DNA from: Phoronis australis
Lineage: Eukaryota > Phoronida > Phoronidae
DNA length: 56,216 nt
NCBI GenBank assembly: GCA_002633005.1
Contig: NMRA01000517.1
Location: 253,064-309,279 of the forward strand
Reading direction: 5' to 3'
Under the pieces are notes generated by a model, which saw nothing but the letters and a program-made list of their open reading frames with translations, was not told the origin of the DNA and did not search any database. Below, in pieces: positions 21,481 through 33,641 of the stretch. Each line of letters begins with the position of its first letter. Position 1 is the first letter of the stretch. The translations under genes and the position numbers were made by a program.

Positions 21481-22449
21481 CCTGCTTAAAATTCAACGTT
21501 TTGTCTTAATGACCGTAGTTTATGATTGTTATCACTGTAAACTGCTGAGAAATCCATTTTGTTGATATTTTTCACTATCTAATGTCCCTAAACAATATCA
21601 GATTTAAGATCGTGTGATTTCGTTTTATTAACCGAGAAAGGCGGTAGAGACAGTGTAGTGGGAGTTACTAGCACATCTTTTGTGGAATAATATGTTCAAG
21701 AATATCAGTCTTCTTAAGCAAACGAGATCCCAAATACATTCGAAATGTTGTGAATGAATCCACATTTAGAGTTTTAACACCAGCTGGTATATATACACCT
21801 TTTCAGTCATCTGTTTGTCGAATGACTATGAGCGCATGCGCGCATTTATCATAAGTGTGAGGTATATTAGAAACTGTGTGGTGACTACAGATTTCCCTTC
21901 CCGCGTATTTTAAAAATCGTGAATTTTGTGATTTTTTTTCTGGATACACCCTCAAAAGGGAAAGGGAATGACTCTGTAGTCGACGTTGCGAGTTAGCTCT
22001 TTCGTCAGTAACTAGTTGAAAGACATTTTCATTTTTGACGAGCTTTTCCGTTCCATGCCTTTTTAATACTGATTATAAGTAGCGCATCGCGTTACTGGCG
22101 AAGCTGAGACCCAAGGGTTATTAAAGCTAACTTCGTGATCAATCTGGACGTTTTAACAGATGGCAAAAGGCATATTGAAGCGCTGCTTTCAGCTATTGCT
22201 TACTACCTTGAAGGAAATCCGTATTTTATTTAATGGTTCGCCTTTTTAATGCAATGGACAAGTTGGCTCGCTTACGTACACTACTTTGTGTGCGTGTACT
22301 ACGCTTACTCAATTCGGAGTTTGACTCTGCGCATTGAACTTTTTATAAAAGTTTGGATTTCTGTCTGTCACGTGGGAAGCCTCACCAAGGCACAACGTAC
22401 GGTTAAGCTTATGTTCGTCAAACTTCATTATCATTTCAGAGAAGCAACA

Positions 22450-22602
22450 CTGCTAGACCCTTGAGTCAGGTTTCTAGCTCTTCAGCTCGGTTTAAACTAT
22501 ATATTAATAAAGGACAAAAATATTCCCAAATGAACAGTGCAATGAGCTCAAATACGTGGCCTGAGCACGTCTGGTACAACGTGTACCAGACCGCCTGCAA
22601 TT
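22450..22602 (-). repeat. Inverted copy of the 14.7-14.9 kb repeat
   Basis: Read on the minus strand it carries the palindrome tctggtacacgttgtaccag, then aaccgagctgaagagctag and aaacctgactcaagg in the same order as at 14.7-14.9 kb. The two copies are about 7.7 kb apart in opposite orientation. Confidence 0.8.
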
Positions 22603-22744
22603 ATTTTTTATAGATATATGACATGGAAAGAAACCAATGAGCGCGCAACACACCTGAGTGCGCGGAGCTAAAGTACAAAAGCAATTATTATATTAGGAGG
22701 GTACTTGCAAGAAGGATAAATCCAAATGACAAATATACGAAATA

Positions 22745-23900
22745 ACAATGATCCTCACTCATCCCTGTTTATCCTATATATTTAGTGTCATAACTCATCT
22801 CTGTTTATTCTATATATTTAGTCATATATCTCATCCCTGTTTATCCTATGTATTTAGTGTTCTAAGTCATCCCTGTTTATCCTATATATTTAGTATTATA
22901 ACTCATCCATCCCTGTTTATCCTCTATATTTAGTGTCATAACTCATCTCTGTTTATTCTATATATTTAGTCATATATCTCATCCCTGTTTATCCTATGTA
23001 TTTAGTGTTATAAGTCATCCCTGTTTATCCTATATATTTAGTATTATAACTCATCCATGTTTATCCTATACATTTAGTTTTATAACTCATCCCTGTTTAT
23101 TTTATGTATTTAGTGTTATAGCTCATCTCTGTTTATCATATTCATTTAGCATTATAACTTATCCCTGTTTATCCTATGTATTTAGTGTTATAGCTCATCT
23201 CTGTTTATCCTATGTATTTAGTAATATAGCTCATTTCTGTTTATCTTATATATTTGGTGTCATAACTCATCCCCGTTTATCTTATATATTTAGTGTCATA
23301 ACTCATCTCTGTTTATCCTAGAAATTTTGTGTCATAAATCATATCTGTTTATTCTATATATTTAGTAATATAACTCATCTCTGTTTATCTTATATATTTA
23401 GTGTCATAACTCATCTCTGTTTATCCTATATATTTAGTATTATGTCATCTCTGTTTATCTATTTATGTATTTAGTATTATAACTTTTCTGTTTATATTTA
23501 GTGTCATAGCTCATCTCTGTTTATTCTATATATTTAGTCATATATCTCATCCCTGTTTATCCTATGTATTTAGTGTTATAAGTCATCCCTGTTTATCCTA
23601 TATATTTAGTTTTATAACTCATCCCTGTTTATCCTATATATTTAGTGTCATAACTCATCTCTGTTTATTCTATATATTTAGTCATATATCTCATCCCTGT
23701 TTATCCTATGTATTTAGTGTTATAGCTCATCTCTGTTTATCATATTCATTTAGTATTATAAGTCTTCCCTGTTTATCTATTTATGTATTTAGTATTATAA
23801 CTCTTTTCTGTTTATATTTAGTGTCATAGCTCATCCCTGTTTATCCTATATATTTAGTATTATAACTCACCCCTATTTATCCTGTACGTTTTAGTGACAA
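22745..23900. repeat. Minisatellite of ~31 units of ~36 bp ending in the exon 16 acceptor
   Basis: The consensus unit is CATCCCTGTTTATCCTATAT followed by ATTTAGTGTTATAACT. Variants recur in order (the ..gtcatatatc type at units 2, 6, 22 and 26), indicating block duplications. The 32nd unit, cccctatttatcctgtacg then ttttag|tgac, is the real 3' splice site of exon 16 including the first two exon bases. Almost every unit therefore has the same pyrimidine tract-TTTAG-TG layout. Confidence 0.95.
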
Positions 23901-24072
23901 TCGATGGAAGAAAAGAGGCATGGCGTTCACCACCACCAAGTTTCCTATAGGATTTCCGTCTCGCGTTCTGAACCAGGCTGGGGCCCTTATTCACGTGTAT
24001 TTGGATGGTAGCGTTTTACTGTCACACGGAGGCATCGAGATTGGCCAGGGTATTCATACGAAAATGATACAG
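23895..24072 (+). CDS. Exon 16: LNQAGA and GGIEIGQG Moco motifs
   Basis: The exon reads [20 protein letters not shown], then [20 protein letters not shown] and [16 protein letters not shown], matching family 'N.WKKRG....P.KF.I.F....LNQAGALVHVY.DG.VL..HGG.EMGQG..TK..Q'. By recalled bovine numbering F1005 and F1009 are kept, T1010 is Pro and F1013 is Val. The acceptor cgttttag sits in the last unit of a long minisatellite. Donor gtttgc, phase 2 in and 0 out. Confidence 0.95.
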
Positions 24073-24872
24073 GTTTGCATATTACATGTAATAGTTTATT
24101 CTCGCGTGTCAGTTGGCATATTTAGTTTTGTCATCAAATGGTGACGGCGCGTGTTGAATGAGGACCATATTGGTACACAGCTGTACCTCTTACAACGATT
24201 ATATTTCAACAAGCTCCTCACCAGTATTGTTGACATATAAATTTTCATTTGGATTGAAAACAATGTTTAAGCAGAATGTCTCTTGTGTTGTAGGTCTGAC
24301 TGCATTTAACCATGGATTTGATATACCCAAGTACAAAAAATGGGTCTGATATTTGTGTTGCGAAAAATACACAAATTCGGGCTACATGGTGGCGCGGATA
24401 GGGGGAGGTGACAAGGGGGATTCAAATATAAAACCGTTTTCAACCTGCCGCCTGGAACATTTACGTTTCCCACCTGCATTAGTTTTTCACCTGCCAACAG
24501 GTGTTCGTTCGTGAACCATGAAGTGTTCCGACTCCGAATGTGCGAGTGCGCACGCCTGACTCGCCAAGAAAACACCCCGTCTTCACGCATCTGTATTTCT
24601 GTCGGTATTTGACGAAGCTATCATTGTTTTGACATTTCAAATGGCTGTTGCTATAGCAAGTGTTAATTCGCAAATCAGTAAGAGCGCACTCGGCAATGGT
24701 GGTGGTACGTTGTCATGAGTGAATATCATGGTGGCTTTGAATTTTGCTACCACATTTGTTTAAATATCGTTGTGAATTGCTGAGGTGTTTGGACCATAGA
24801 CTGCATTCTTTTTTATTGAATAAGGAATTTGGGACCAATCTTACTTTATCGTCTGCCTTGTGTTCATTTCAG
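24073..24872. other. Intron 16, no recognised feature
   Basis: No repeats or coding similarity recognised on either strand. Confidence 0.5.
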
Positions 24873-25001
24873 GTTGCCAGCCGAGCACTTGGAATTCCCC
24901 ATAGCTTGATTCACGTAGCTGACACCAGCATAGATAAAGTTCCTAATCCTGTTGGGACTTATGCAAGCGTCACGGCGGACCTCAATGGGGCTGCAGTTCT
25001 G
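24873..25001 (+). CDS. Exon 17: Moco domain
   Basis: 43 codons, phase 0/0. [20 protein letters not shown] then [20 protein letters not shown] matches family 'VA...L.IP...I....T.T..VPN..PTAAS...D.NG.AV'. The pocket segment P-T-A-A-S is G-T-Y-A-S, so bovine P1076 and A1078 are Gly and Tyr. Acceptor atttcag, donor gtaata. Confidence 0.94.
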
Positions 25002-26392
25002 GTAATATGCCCTTTGAGTCTCTGAACAAAAAACTGTAGCAGAATTCATGAACTGACATTTAGAACAACTGCATATTTGATGAACTTGTTCAAACACTGT
25101 CATTGACTAAAGTGTTACGACAAATGAATAATTGGTTAAACAACTTGGTGTGCCCTGAGATTTTAGAGCTATAAACATTTTGTTTTGAGTAATGTTAACG
25201 GCACTTTTATTTTTGCACATTTTACCCGAGTTTTAAAGGAATACCGCAACGCAAAAAAAACAATCGTTTTCAAATTCAATGCAGTGTGAGACTGTCAAAT
25301 ACCAACGTGCTAGCTTTGACCCCCAGGGCTGGGGTCGTGTAGTCTTCTTCCATAAAATTTCTCCTGAGACCCTTAAGGTACGGAGTTTTCACAAGGTGTA
25401 TTCACGGACAAAATCTCCCTTTTGATTTTCGCCAACATTTACGACAGAACTCGGAACTCGTGCCAATTTTGAGGAATGCAACTTCTTCATTTCGAGATTA
25501 CTGTGCTTTGTAAATTGGCGCTGCCAAATTATTTTTTGAGCGTACGTACGAACGTATGACGTCGATTTCTACAACTTGCCTTTTGTTAGATCTCGGTATA
25601 TAACTCGAGCCCTTAAATGCCAACTCCGATCTCACAGCAACGTGAGAGTAGTTTGCATTCGTTTGTTGCGCTGTGTGTTTTAGTTATGCAATTTTAGTCA
25701 TTAAAACTTTTGGCAACTCCGCCGTTTTTCAACGGAATTACAGAAGAGCAATATCATTAAAATGCCATATCTTTACCAACAGATATACTGTAATTATCAT
25801 TTGGCCTACCTGTTTGGCTCAAAAGTATCTGTTAATTCTAAAAATCATGAATGTTACCAAAATGCGATTAATAATAGGGTGTAACAGTGACAAAAGGGAA
25901 ATGAACAAGAGAGGTTATATAGATCAGTAATAAAGCCATTAGGGACAAAATAGATCAGTAATAAAGCCATTAGGGACAAAATCACAGTGATTCAAAAGAT
26001 TTCTACACTAGAGTGACAAAGGTTTTAGAATATGGGTCACTGACATTTGCTGTTGATAATTTAATCAAGGCAAGCATTCATCCTAAAATATACATATTTA
26101 TACATTATTATTTATTGGACATATGGTACCGTGTGATACAATTATATTCTTCAGTAAAATTTCAGAATGCAGGGGCATTTACAAAGAATGCAATAAACTA
26201 ATCCAAATATCTATTCCAAATTTGCAGATAAAGGTTTCCTGATAGATAAAAAAAGAGAAAAATATTTATCACCTAGTTTTGAAATGTACTTTGGAAAGCT
26301 AATCACCTAGCTTGCAGTAAAGGAATTTCCGTAAGAGTTTAGAAATAAATTCTTTTCTTCTGAATGTCAACGTTAGTGATCCTCATAGAGGC
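25002..26392. other. Intron 17, first part; small duplications only
   Basis: A 31-bp unit (gatcagtaataaagccatta..) is perfectly doubled at about 25920-25981. At 25233 a TTAAAGGAATACCGC could be the end of another TTAA element, but no partner end was found. Confidence 0.5.
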
Positions 26393-26463
26393 ATGTAGTT
26401 TACATGTAGTTTACATGCATTGTACATGTAGTGTACGTGTAGTGTACGTGTAATGTACATTTA
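26393..26463. repeat. 12-bp microsatellite-like repeat
   Basis: Repeats of catgtagtttacatgtag / tgtacgtgtag over 70 bp. Confidence 0.85.
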
Positions 26464-26986
26464 TGTTATGGTAAATAAGAGGAAATGGAAACACATTTTT
26501 ACAATTGTTATGTTACTAAAGAAAGTGGACTCTGGGAAACAACAATAAAAAATACAATGTTGATTTGAACACCTGTTACATAGTTGTCAGGATCAACATT
26601 CAAGAACAAAAATGGAACAACTTGATTGAAAAGCGTGACTTCAGGATGAAAAGCGGGACATCTGGGTTAAGCCAAAACGTAAAGGTGACATATTCGCTGC
26701 AACACACTAAAACGTACCGACAGCGTTTTTTGTCGAACGGAGATCTCACACCCAAAAATTACAGACAGCGTTTTTTATGGTTAGTTTTTTATACATGTAG
26801 TTGAATAGGAAATCGAGGGTGCATGCCGCAAAAGCCCATGAAATGTCTGGTTTTTCTTTTCATTTGCATGGGAAAATATGGCTATGTCGCGTGGGAATCT
26901 ACAATAGCAGGCCTGTGCGGGACATTTATATAGTGTGGCGGTATGACTGAAAAAATTCAAAAGTGGACAGTCCGCGGAAAGCTGGG

Positions 26987-27454
26987 CAATGGGGCTATTC
27001 GGAAAATCTACAATAACTAGAGGGCGTGCGTGTACTAGTGGTGATAGATTAACAGCCTCGATTTCGCGAGCCCTTTAAATACATGGTGAAATGGCTTGCA
27101 GCTGTGCCAACTGAATCTGAGATTGCGTAAAAAGGGTGCTTCTATGAGAGGAAGTAAGCACGACCTCATACAAAGGTAAGGTTTGTGATTATTTTAACGA
27201 TTATTCCATGATTATTCCACCGATGCCTGTTAACTGAGGCACTCGCCGATGTCGACTTCGCGGCAGTCAGTCGCCAGCCAGAGTCTGGNTGCACCAGGGA
27301 AATTAGCAGTAATAAGGCTTAGCGCGACGACGTGTTTTGATAAAAATTCCATCTTTTACCAGTTGTTTACATGCAGACAGCCACGCATGCGCAATTCAAT
27401 CACCACTAGTACAGCAGCGACACCGCGAGGAGAATTCTCCGAATAGCCCCATTG
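26987..27454. mobile_element. Non-autonomous inverted-repeat element
   Basis: Perfect 17-bp ends (CAATGGGGCTATTCGGA / its complement) bound 468 bp; a second inner inverted match is actagtggtgat. The inner part (27017-27276) is shared with 42801-43065. One unresolved base lies at 27289. No clear target duplication. Confidence 0.7.
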
Positions 27455-28077
27455 ACAAATGCATTGTTCTAGGTGAGCGTTATGGTGGACGAGACGGCCA
27501 TGTGCTTGTGTCGACACCTGCTGTATTTTTGAGATCTTTCATCAAATATCTGAGGTACTTCATGTGTAGTATGGCCGCACATATTAAAATTCTGTTGATG
27601 TGCTGTTCAGTTGGTCATCCTCGCGCTTCTGTCTGATTAGGCTGTCTTTGAAACTCGAGTTTTTCTTTGGCCTACTGGGCCCTACTTGCTCGTTTTGACA
27701 GAATATCAAGTATCATCAATTTCACTAAATAATTTCTTAAGTTTGGTAGAGTACAAATCGATTGTTTCGTATTTTCACAACCAGAAAAGCATTAGTTCTT
27801 GACAGTTTTGGCTCCTCTCAGCAGCGATGTTCAGAAGTTATTGGACACTAGGTGCCTGTCAGCAGCCATCTTTTAAAGCTATTGGCACCTATTGTCGAGG
27901 TACTAATGCTGTTCTGGTTGTGAAAACATTAATAAATAATCAATTGATCATCAAGTTCATTTTAAGTGACATGAGTATGCCGAGCTTCGAATTGATTGCC
28001 AAAAGCTCGAGTTTCGCAATGTATTTTTTCACCTGTTATGCACTCTTTTTAGACAACACAATGGCAACAGAATGACG

Positions 28078-28262
28078 TTATTATGAATGTCTGCAGTAGG
28101 CACTTCTTTAAACATTTTCTACGGTATTGTGGTTCCCAAAATAAAACATGGGAGTTAGGGGAATATTGTGAATATCTGCAGTATGCACTTCTTTAAACAT
28201 TTCCACGGTATTGTGGTTCCCAAAATAAGACATGTGAGTTAGGGGAATATTGTGAGTATCCA
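28078..28262. repeat. Tandem duplication, 2 units of about 80 bp
   Basis: The unit carries ctgcagta.gcacttcttta, acggtattgtggttcccaaa and gttaggggaatattgtga, in two close copies. It lies in intron 17, 150 bp before exon 18. Confidence 0.9.
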
Positions 28263-28408
28263 GAGTGGCTTTCTATTCGTTCATGAAGTAAAAACATGTC
28301 ATGTATTGATATTTGTACAGGTTTGACTTATGCTTGAATGTAAAGTTGCTACATGTATGTTGACCAAGGTGATTTCTCTCTGAGTTCACTTTCATACTTC
28401 TATTACAG

Positions 28409-28536
28409 AATGCATGCAGTAAACTGAAAAGTCGACTTCAGCCCTATGTTGACTCACAACCTGATGGTACGTGGGTCGACTGGGTCCGAGCTGCCAATAT
28501 GGACCAAGTGCAGTTGTCTGCCACTGGCTTCTATAG
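28409..28536 (+). CDS. Exon 18: Moco domain
   Basis: NACSKLKSRLQPYVDSQPDG, then WVDWVRAANMDQVQLSATGF and Y, match family 'AC..L..RL.P......G.W..WV.AAY.D...LSATGF'. Acceptor attacag, donor gtaagt, ends in phase 2 within the Arg codon completed by exon 19 across a 4.9-kb intron. Confidence 0.95.
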
Positions 28537-30314
28537 GTAAGTATAGGACACCTGTTTAGCGATTCTAACCGGTTTGAGAACTCACGAGTACTCAGATTAA
28601 GACCGTTAAACCATAAGATAGCCTTTCGTTAATTGTCCCTTACCAAAACCATAAAACTAAAGATCCTATTAAAAACAATATGTGCGCAAAGTCAATCCAA
28701 ATGTTGGCCAAAACTTGATTTATCAGTTCAATTGCTCCCAACTAATGTATTCGTTCTAACACTGTTTGTTCACGATATGTTGCCTGTACAACTTGCACTT
28801 TATCTCGCCGGTTATCTGTGCATTTGCGCAACGGATCCATTAAAGATCACTTTCAAACAATCCACAAAAAGAAAATAATGTTCCGTTCACACATTGTCAG
28901 GTATTTTGAACGGAATATTTTTTGTCTAAAAATTCTCGAAGCTTCAATAATAAAAACTGAAATTCGTGACATAAATTCCCAAGATACTAGGTTTCATCGT
29001 ACCTTGTCATTATATACGTAAATGTCCATATTTTGTAATACCTATGTATTTCATATTTTAAAACATATCATAGTACATTAGTTCCCATGACAATTCCTTC
29101 AGAAATTTCGCTCTTATTTATGTTACCTTATATTTGTGTTTAAAGTCATTGTTCTTGTTTCATGTATCATACACAATATGGTTTGTAAGTTTCAATTTAT
29201 TTGCCTTGGACGACTAAAGGCTAGTCGAAGTACAGCAACTGTTTTACTATGAAATGTTTTTTACAGTGTTTTATTTTATATATACTCATACGTTTGTCTT
29301 TTTGATACCTCTCACACTCGGTGATCTACTATTTCAACTGCCATCTGACAAAAGATATTTACATGTATGTAGACAACATGAAAGTTTGTTGAACGAACTA
29401 TCTAAGGCCAAGAACAGCTCACTTTTCAATGAAACATGTATAAAAGAAGGTATTCTACCAAAATAAACCGAAACACACAAACGCGCGCGGGCGCGCGCAT
29501 ATCATTTATTGTACATCGTAGGGCTCGCCTACACATACTTAAATACATAAATTCAAATGCATATCCAGAGTATTTACACAGAGAGCAGTTCCCTTAAAGC
29601 CTAACCTTCTGATTATACAATGCAAGGCGCTGGACACTGTTATGATTTTACCTTTCTCTATATTAAGTGAGTGACCTGAACATCAACATTGCGCAAGTAT
29701 TCTTCTATTATAAGGACTTAAACAATTCACACATCGCTCGCCAACAACACCACGTTTAATAAGACTTTAAAATTCCTATCTGAACTACCTATTTCCATTT
29801 TTCATATTCCTATACACCACAATCTGGTAACCTCTACTTGAATACTGTAATAAAGTCAACACTATTACAGCATTTTCAACTGAATAATATTTGAAAAAAA
29901 TATTACGTCGTTTTTAATTTATTATGCGTCGATGACGGCTGTGCTCACGAAAAAAGCGCCCTCTAATCATAAAGTTACCCGGACATCATAGAAGTCCCTC
30001 GGAATAACTATTGTTTGGGACAAAGGTGCACAGTTCATGAGAGAAGAGGTGTAGTCAATTTGAAAAAAAGGAGAGTGAGCTCAATTGCAGTTAATGAGAG
30101 AACAACGGCTTGTAAGAAGAGAACTGCGTCAATTAGAAAAGGGCGCTTTTAATGAGAACGCCCGTGCGGGCCGTGAGGAATGAAGATTGACAGCCCTGAT
30201 AATAGATTGGTTTTGCTAACGTGTGTGCAGCTACGTGTCATAACATAGTTAAGGTGGAACTTTCAGGCCAATTCTGTGATTCCTAATCAAATTAGTAAGA
30301 AACACAAACATAAA
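28537..30314. other. Intron 18, first part
   Basis: Mostly featureless AT-rich intron. A CG-alternating run (acgcgcgcgggcgcgcgc, 29480-29499) could adopt Z-DNA. Confidence 0.55.
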
Positions 30315-30470
30315 CAGTGCTGTAGGGGGGTGTAGGCGCACGTAGGCGCAGCCAACCACCTTTTGGCGTTTGAACGTAGCGCCTACGCACCGTAAGTTAC
30401 GTTCAGTGCTCAAGGTTATACGGTGGGCTTTGGGCGCCTATTTACCTATAATTTTACAACTACAGCACTG
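30315..30470. mobile_element. hAT-type MITE with 8-bp target duplication
   Basis: Ends CAGTGCTGTAG (30315) and CTACAGCACTG (30470) are 11-bp perfect inverted repeats of the hAT CA.TG type. Flanks aacataaa (30307-30314) and aacatata (30471-30478) agree at 7 of 8 positions. No coding capacity. Intron 18. Confidence 0.85.
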
Positions 30471-31204
30471 AACATATAGTGACGTTGTGAATATGAAGTA
30501 GGTTGAAAATTTCAAATATTTTGACAAGTTTGGGGTCGAAAATGATCCTCTGTAAATCACTCAAACGTTTCCAGTAAGTATCGTGATGTGGCATTGGGGC
30601 CATGTGAGCCCCCACGCTACGTCATTAGGGTAAACGTCACCTATTTGCAGATTTTTTTTCGTTTTCACACTTCAAGTTGTCAATACAACTGCACTTTGTT
30701 AGTAGGGTAAATGATTTCAAATAGCATTGTCGTTTAGTTCCTGCAATGCATTAGCATAGTTATGAGCATGCAAATACATCTTTAAAGTAACATTGTCGTT
30801 TAGTTCCTGTTATACATTAGCATAGTTAGAAGCAAATGCATCTTTAAAGGTACACGTTCACACATGTGTACCCTCATTCGTTCGTTTCCGAAACCCCTCT
30901 ATTTAGGTCCTTTACAAACACACCATCTTGTTGCCTGTGATGAGCTGTAAAGTGACGAATGAATTTTTCCGCTGTGACCTGTAATATAACGCTAATTAGG
31001 TCGAGCCGAAGTGGCAAACTTCGAACCGGCAGTACTCAACTTAGGGGGTGTGAGCACCCCTGTTGAAGCAATCAATGAACATCATTCACCTTATGCTAGT
31101 GTTATCGTTTGTTATCAGGAACGCCACCTGGGTTTTAAAACATCAAAACAGCTGATTCTTCCTCAAAACGTCTTTAACGGATATGTAGCAAGCACCACCT
31201 ATAT

Positions 31205-31622
31205 TCTGCGTTCAGGTATTGATTCAGAATGTGATGTCGTCTGGGTGATGATACAGGATATGATGTCATTTGGGTATTGATGCAGGATATGATGTCGTTC
31301 AGTTATTGACTCAGAATGTGATGTCGTTTGGGTATTGATGCAGGATATCATGTCGTTCAGGTATTGTCTCAGAATGTGATGTCGTTAGGGTATTGACTCA
31401 GAATGTGATGTCGTTTGGGTATTGATGCAGGATATGATGTCGTTCAGGTATTGACTCAGAATGTGATGTCGTTAGGGTATTGAATCAGAATGTGATGTCG
31501 TTTGGTTATTGATGCAGGATACATGTATGGTGTCGTTCAGTTATTGGTGTAGGGTATGATGTTCGGGTATTGGCGTAGGATATGATATTGGCGTAGGATA
31601 TGATATTGTCAGATGATTGACT
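31205..31622. repeat. Minisatellite, about 14 units of ~29 bp, block 1
   Basis: Alternating unit types gtattgactcagaatgtgat / gtattgatgcaggatatgat with gtcgtt(c/t)(a/g)g. It continues after 860 bp of unrelated sequence at 32480. Confidence 0.9.
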
Positions 31623-32479
31623 GTGGGCTTGTTTAAAAGGTAGATATGTTTTGAGATTGTGCGTAGATGGAAAGTGAATAATCAAACCCAGTTATTAATT
31701 TATTTTATGATAAGCCCTAATTAGAGAAGTGAAATCTGTTGTTAATCAAGTAATCAATAACAAAGACGAGTAACTACGCTAGCGCCCTCTTTAAAGATTA
31801 CTTTAATCAATCAACCAAAATAATCAAATGTCTTATTTGCTATCCAAGCTAGGACTCTCCACTTGTTGGACGTCTGTCCTGTTGTTGAATCTTCAAACTA
31901 CACTCACCGTATAGCGACAGTGTACTTGCTGATCATCGTCTCTGGTGATTCAACAATTGCAGGCAATTTCTTCTACCTGCGATTCTTCTTGCTGGTCACA
32001 GTCTCTGGCTGATGACGCAACACTTCAGGTAGTATCTTACTACCCACAATGCAAGTGACAAGCTCTTAGTGAACATTACTGTACGTTAACCCTTGACCTT
32101 GCCAAGATCCTTTGTAGTACAATTTAGTCGGTACACTGTAGCAAGTCTTTATGCTTCAACTACTATATCTCATCTGAATTTCTTTTTGACATAAGCCCAT
32201 ATTATAATAATCTACTTATTTAATGATTGGTTGATAAAAACCACATGATCATATCTAATCATATCATTGGCTGTTACAGTTTGTTTTCAAAATTTTCTAG
32301 AATCTCTAGAGTGCTTCGACCCCAGAACTCAAAGTTGTAAACACCATCTAAAAATATATTTTGACGTTAAAGTATATGTCAACAAGTCTGACCCAATGAT
32401 TTAAAAGTACATATGCACAAAGTTTGGGCAACTTAAAATGCATCTATTCTAACTAATTACTGAATATTTGTTCTGACAG
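31623..32479. other. Segment separating two halves of one minisatellite
   Basis: 857 bp without the repeat unit lie between two blocks of the same array, as an insertion would. I see no inverted ends or target duplication. Confidence 0.4.
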
Positions 32480-32702
32480 ATATCATTCAGGTATTGGCAC
32501 AGGATATGATGCCGTTCGAGTATAGGTGCAGGATATGATGCCGTTCGGGTATAGGTGCAGGATATGATGCCGTTTGGATATTGGCGTAGGATAGGATGTC
32601 GTTCAAGTATTGCGCAGGATATGATGTTTGGGTATTGTCGTTCAGTTATTGATACGGGGTGTGATGCTGTTGAAGTATTGATGCACGGTATGATGTCTTT
32701 CC
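32480..32702. repeat. Same minisatellite, block 2
   Basis: About 8 units of the type ggtataggtgcaggatatga tgccgttcg. The remainder of intron 18 (32703-33439) shows nothing recognised. Confidence 0.85.
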
Positions 32703-33439
32703 TTGCACCACGAGAAAAGCGTACCATGTTTAGATGACTACTGATCTCTGTGATGTTGTTAACCACAGTCGACCAGATGATATACATATACGCTGCTGGC
32801 CAGTTGTCAGTCTTCCATATTTTGTGCATTGTGCGAGCATAAAGATAGTGTAGTACAATCACGTCCATCATTGTGCACGTAGTGTACGAAGATATCGTAT
32901 TATACAAGCGTATAATTGTAGTCATGGTTGCATATGATCGTACAACACTTAAAGGTATAATTGTGTAATGACGTGGGAGGATATCACCGTGGCGTACGGT
33001 ACTTTTTCTTGTATTACATGACAATTTTCGACAAAATGACTGAACTGAATGTCCGTGATACAATATATTGCTCTACTTATGCGCAAGGTCATGCATCTTT
33101 TTATTCCAAAATTTTATTAGTCAAATGCATATCATTAAGCAGTGCTCATTTGGTGCACTGTGAAATACATTAAGACAGTTTTTGTCTCTATTGTCAAAAG
33201 ATTGTGCATTCCTACCTGTAAAATATATCCTCTAAAGTGTATAACACATGCTCAGTCGAGCGATTTTCCTGGAAGTCTACTGTCGCATATTTTTTGTAGC
33301 GAATTTTAAAATCCATTAAAACATTTTAAAATCATTATTTGCCGGATTCCAATTCAAGTGTCGTCGTGTGAAATCGCTTATAACATTGATCAAAATCTCC
33401 GAAATAATGATGTAATGTCAAACGTTCATTGTTGTGCAG

Positions 33440-33641
33440 AGACCCATCCAGCTCGTACACGTTGAACTCAAAGACAGGCAAAGCCTGCTTTTACTTTACC
33501 TGTGGTGTGGGGTGCTCTGAGGTGGAGATCGATTGCTTGACTGGAGATCATCGTCTGATTAGAACCGATATTGTGATGGACGTCGGGAAGAGTTTAAATC
33601 CGGCCATTGACATCGGCCAAATTGAGGGAGGCTTTATGCAG
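33440..33641 (+). CDS. Exon 19: conserved Moco core
   Basis: After a variable start ([16 protein letters not shown]) it carries [40 protein letters not shown] and IEGGFMQ, the most conserved block of the family ('[15 protein letters not shown]...[23 protein letters not shown]'). Acceptor gtgcag, donor gtcagt, ends phase 0. It is followed by the 6.7-kb intron that holds the TTAA-element cluster. Confidence 0.97.

Noticed and set aside
22745-23894. CRISPR-like array
   Set aside because: Units are head-to-tail without unique spacers; it is a minisatellite in an animal intron.
32449-33063. 204-codon minus-strand open frame
   Set aside because: Partly the ~29-bp minisatellite read backwards, otherwise low-complexity Ile/Thr/Tyr-rich sequence without a recognisable domain.
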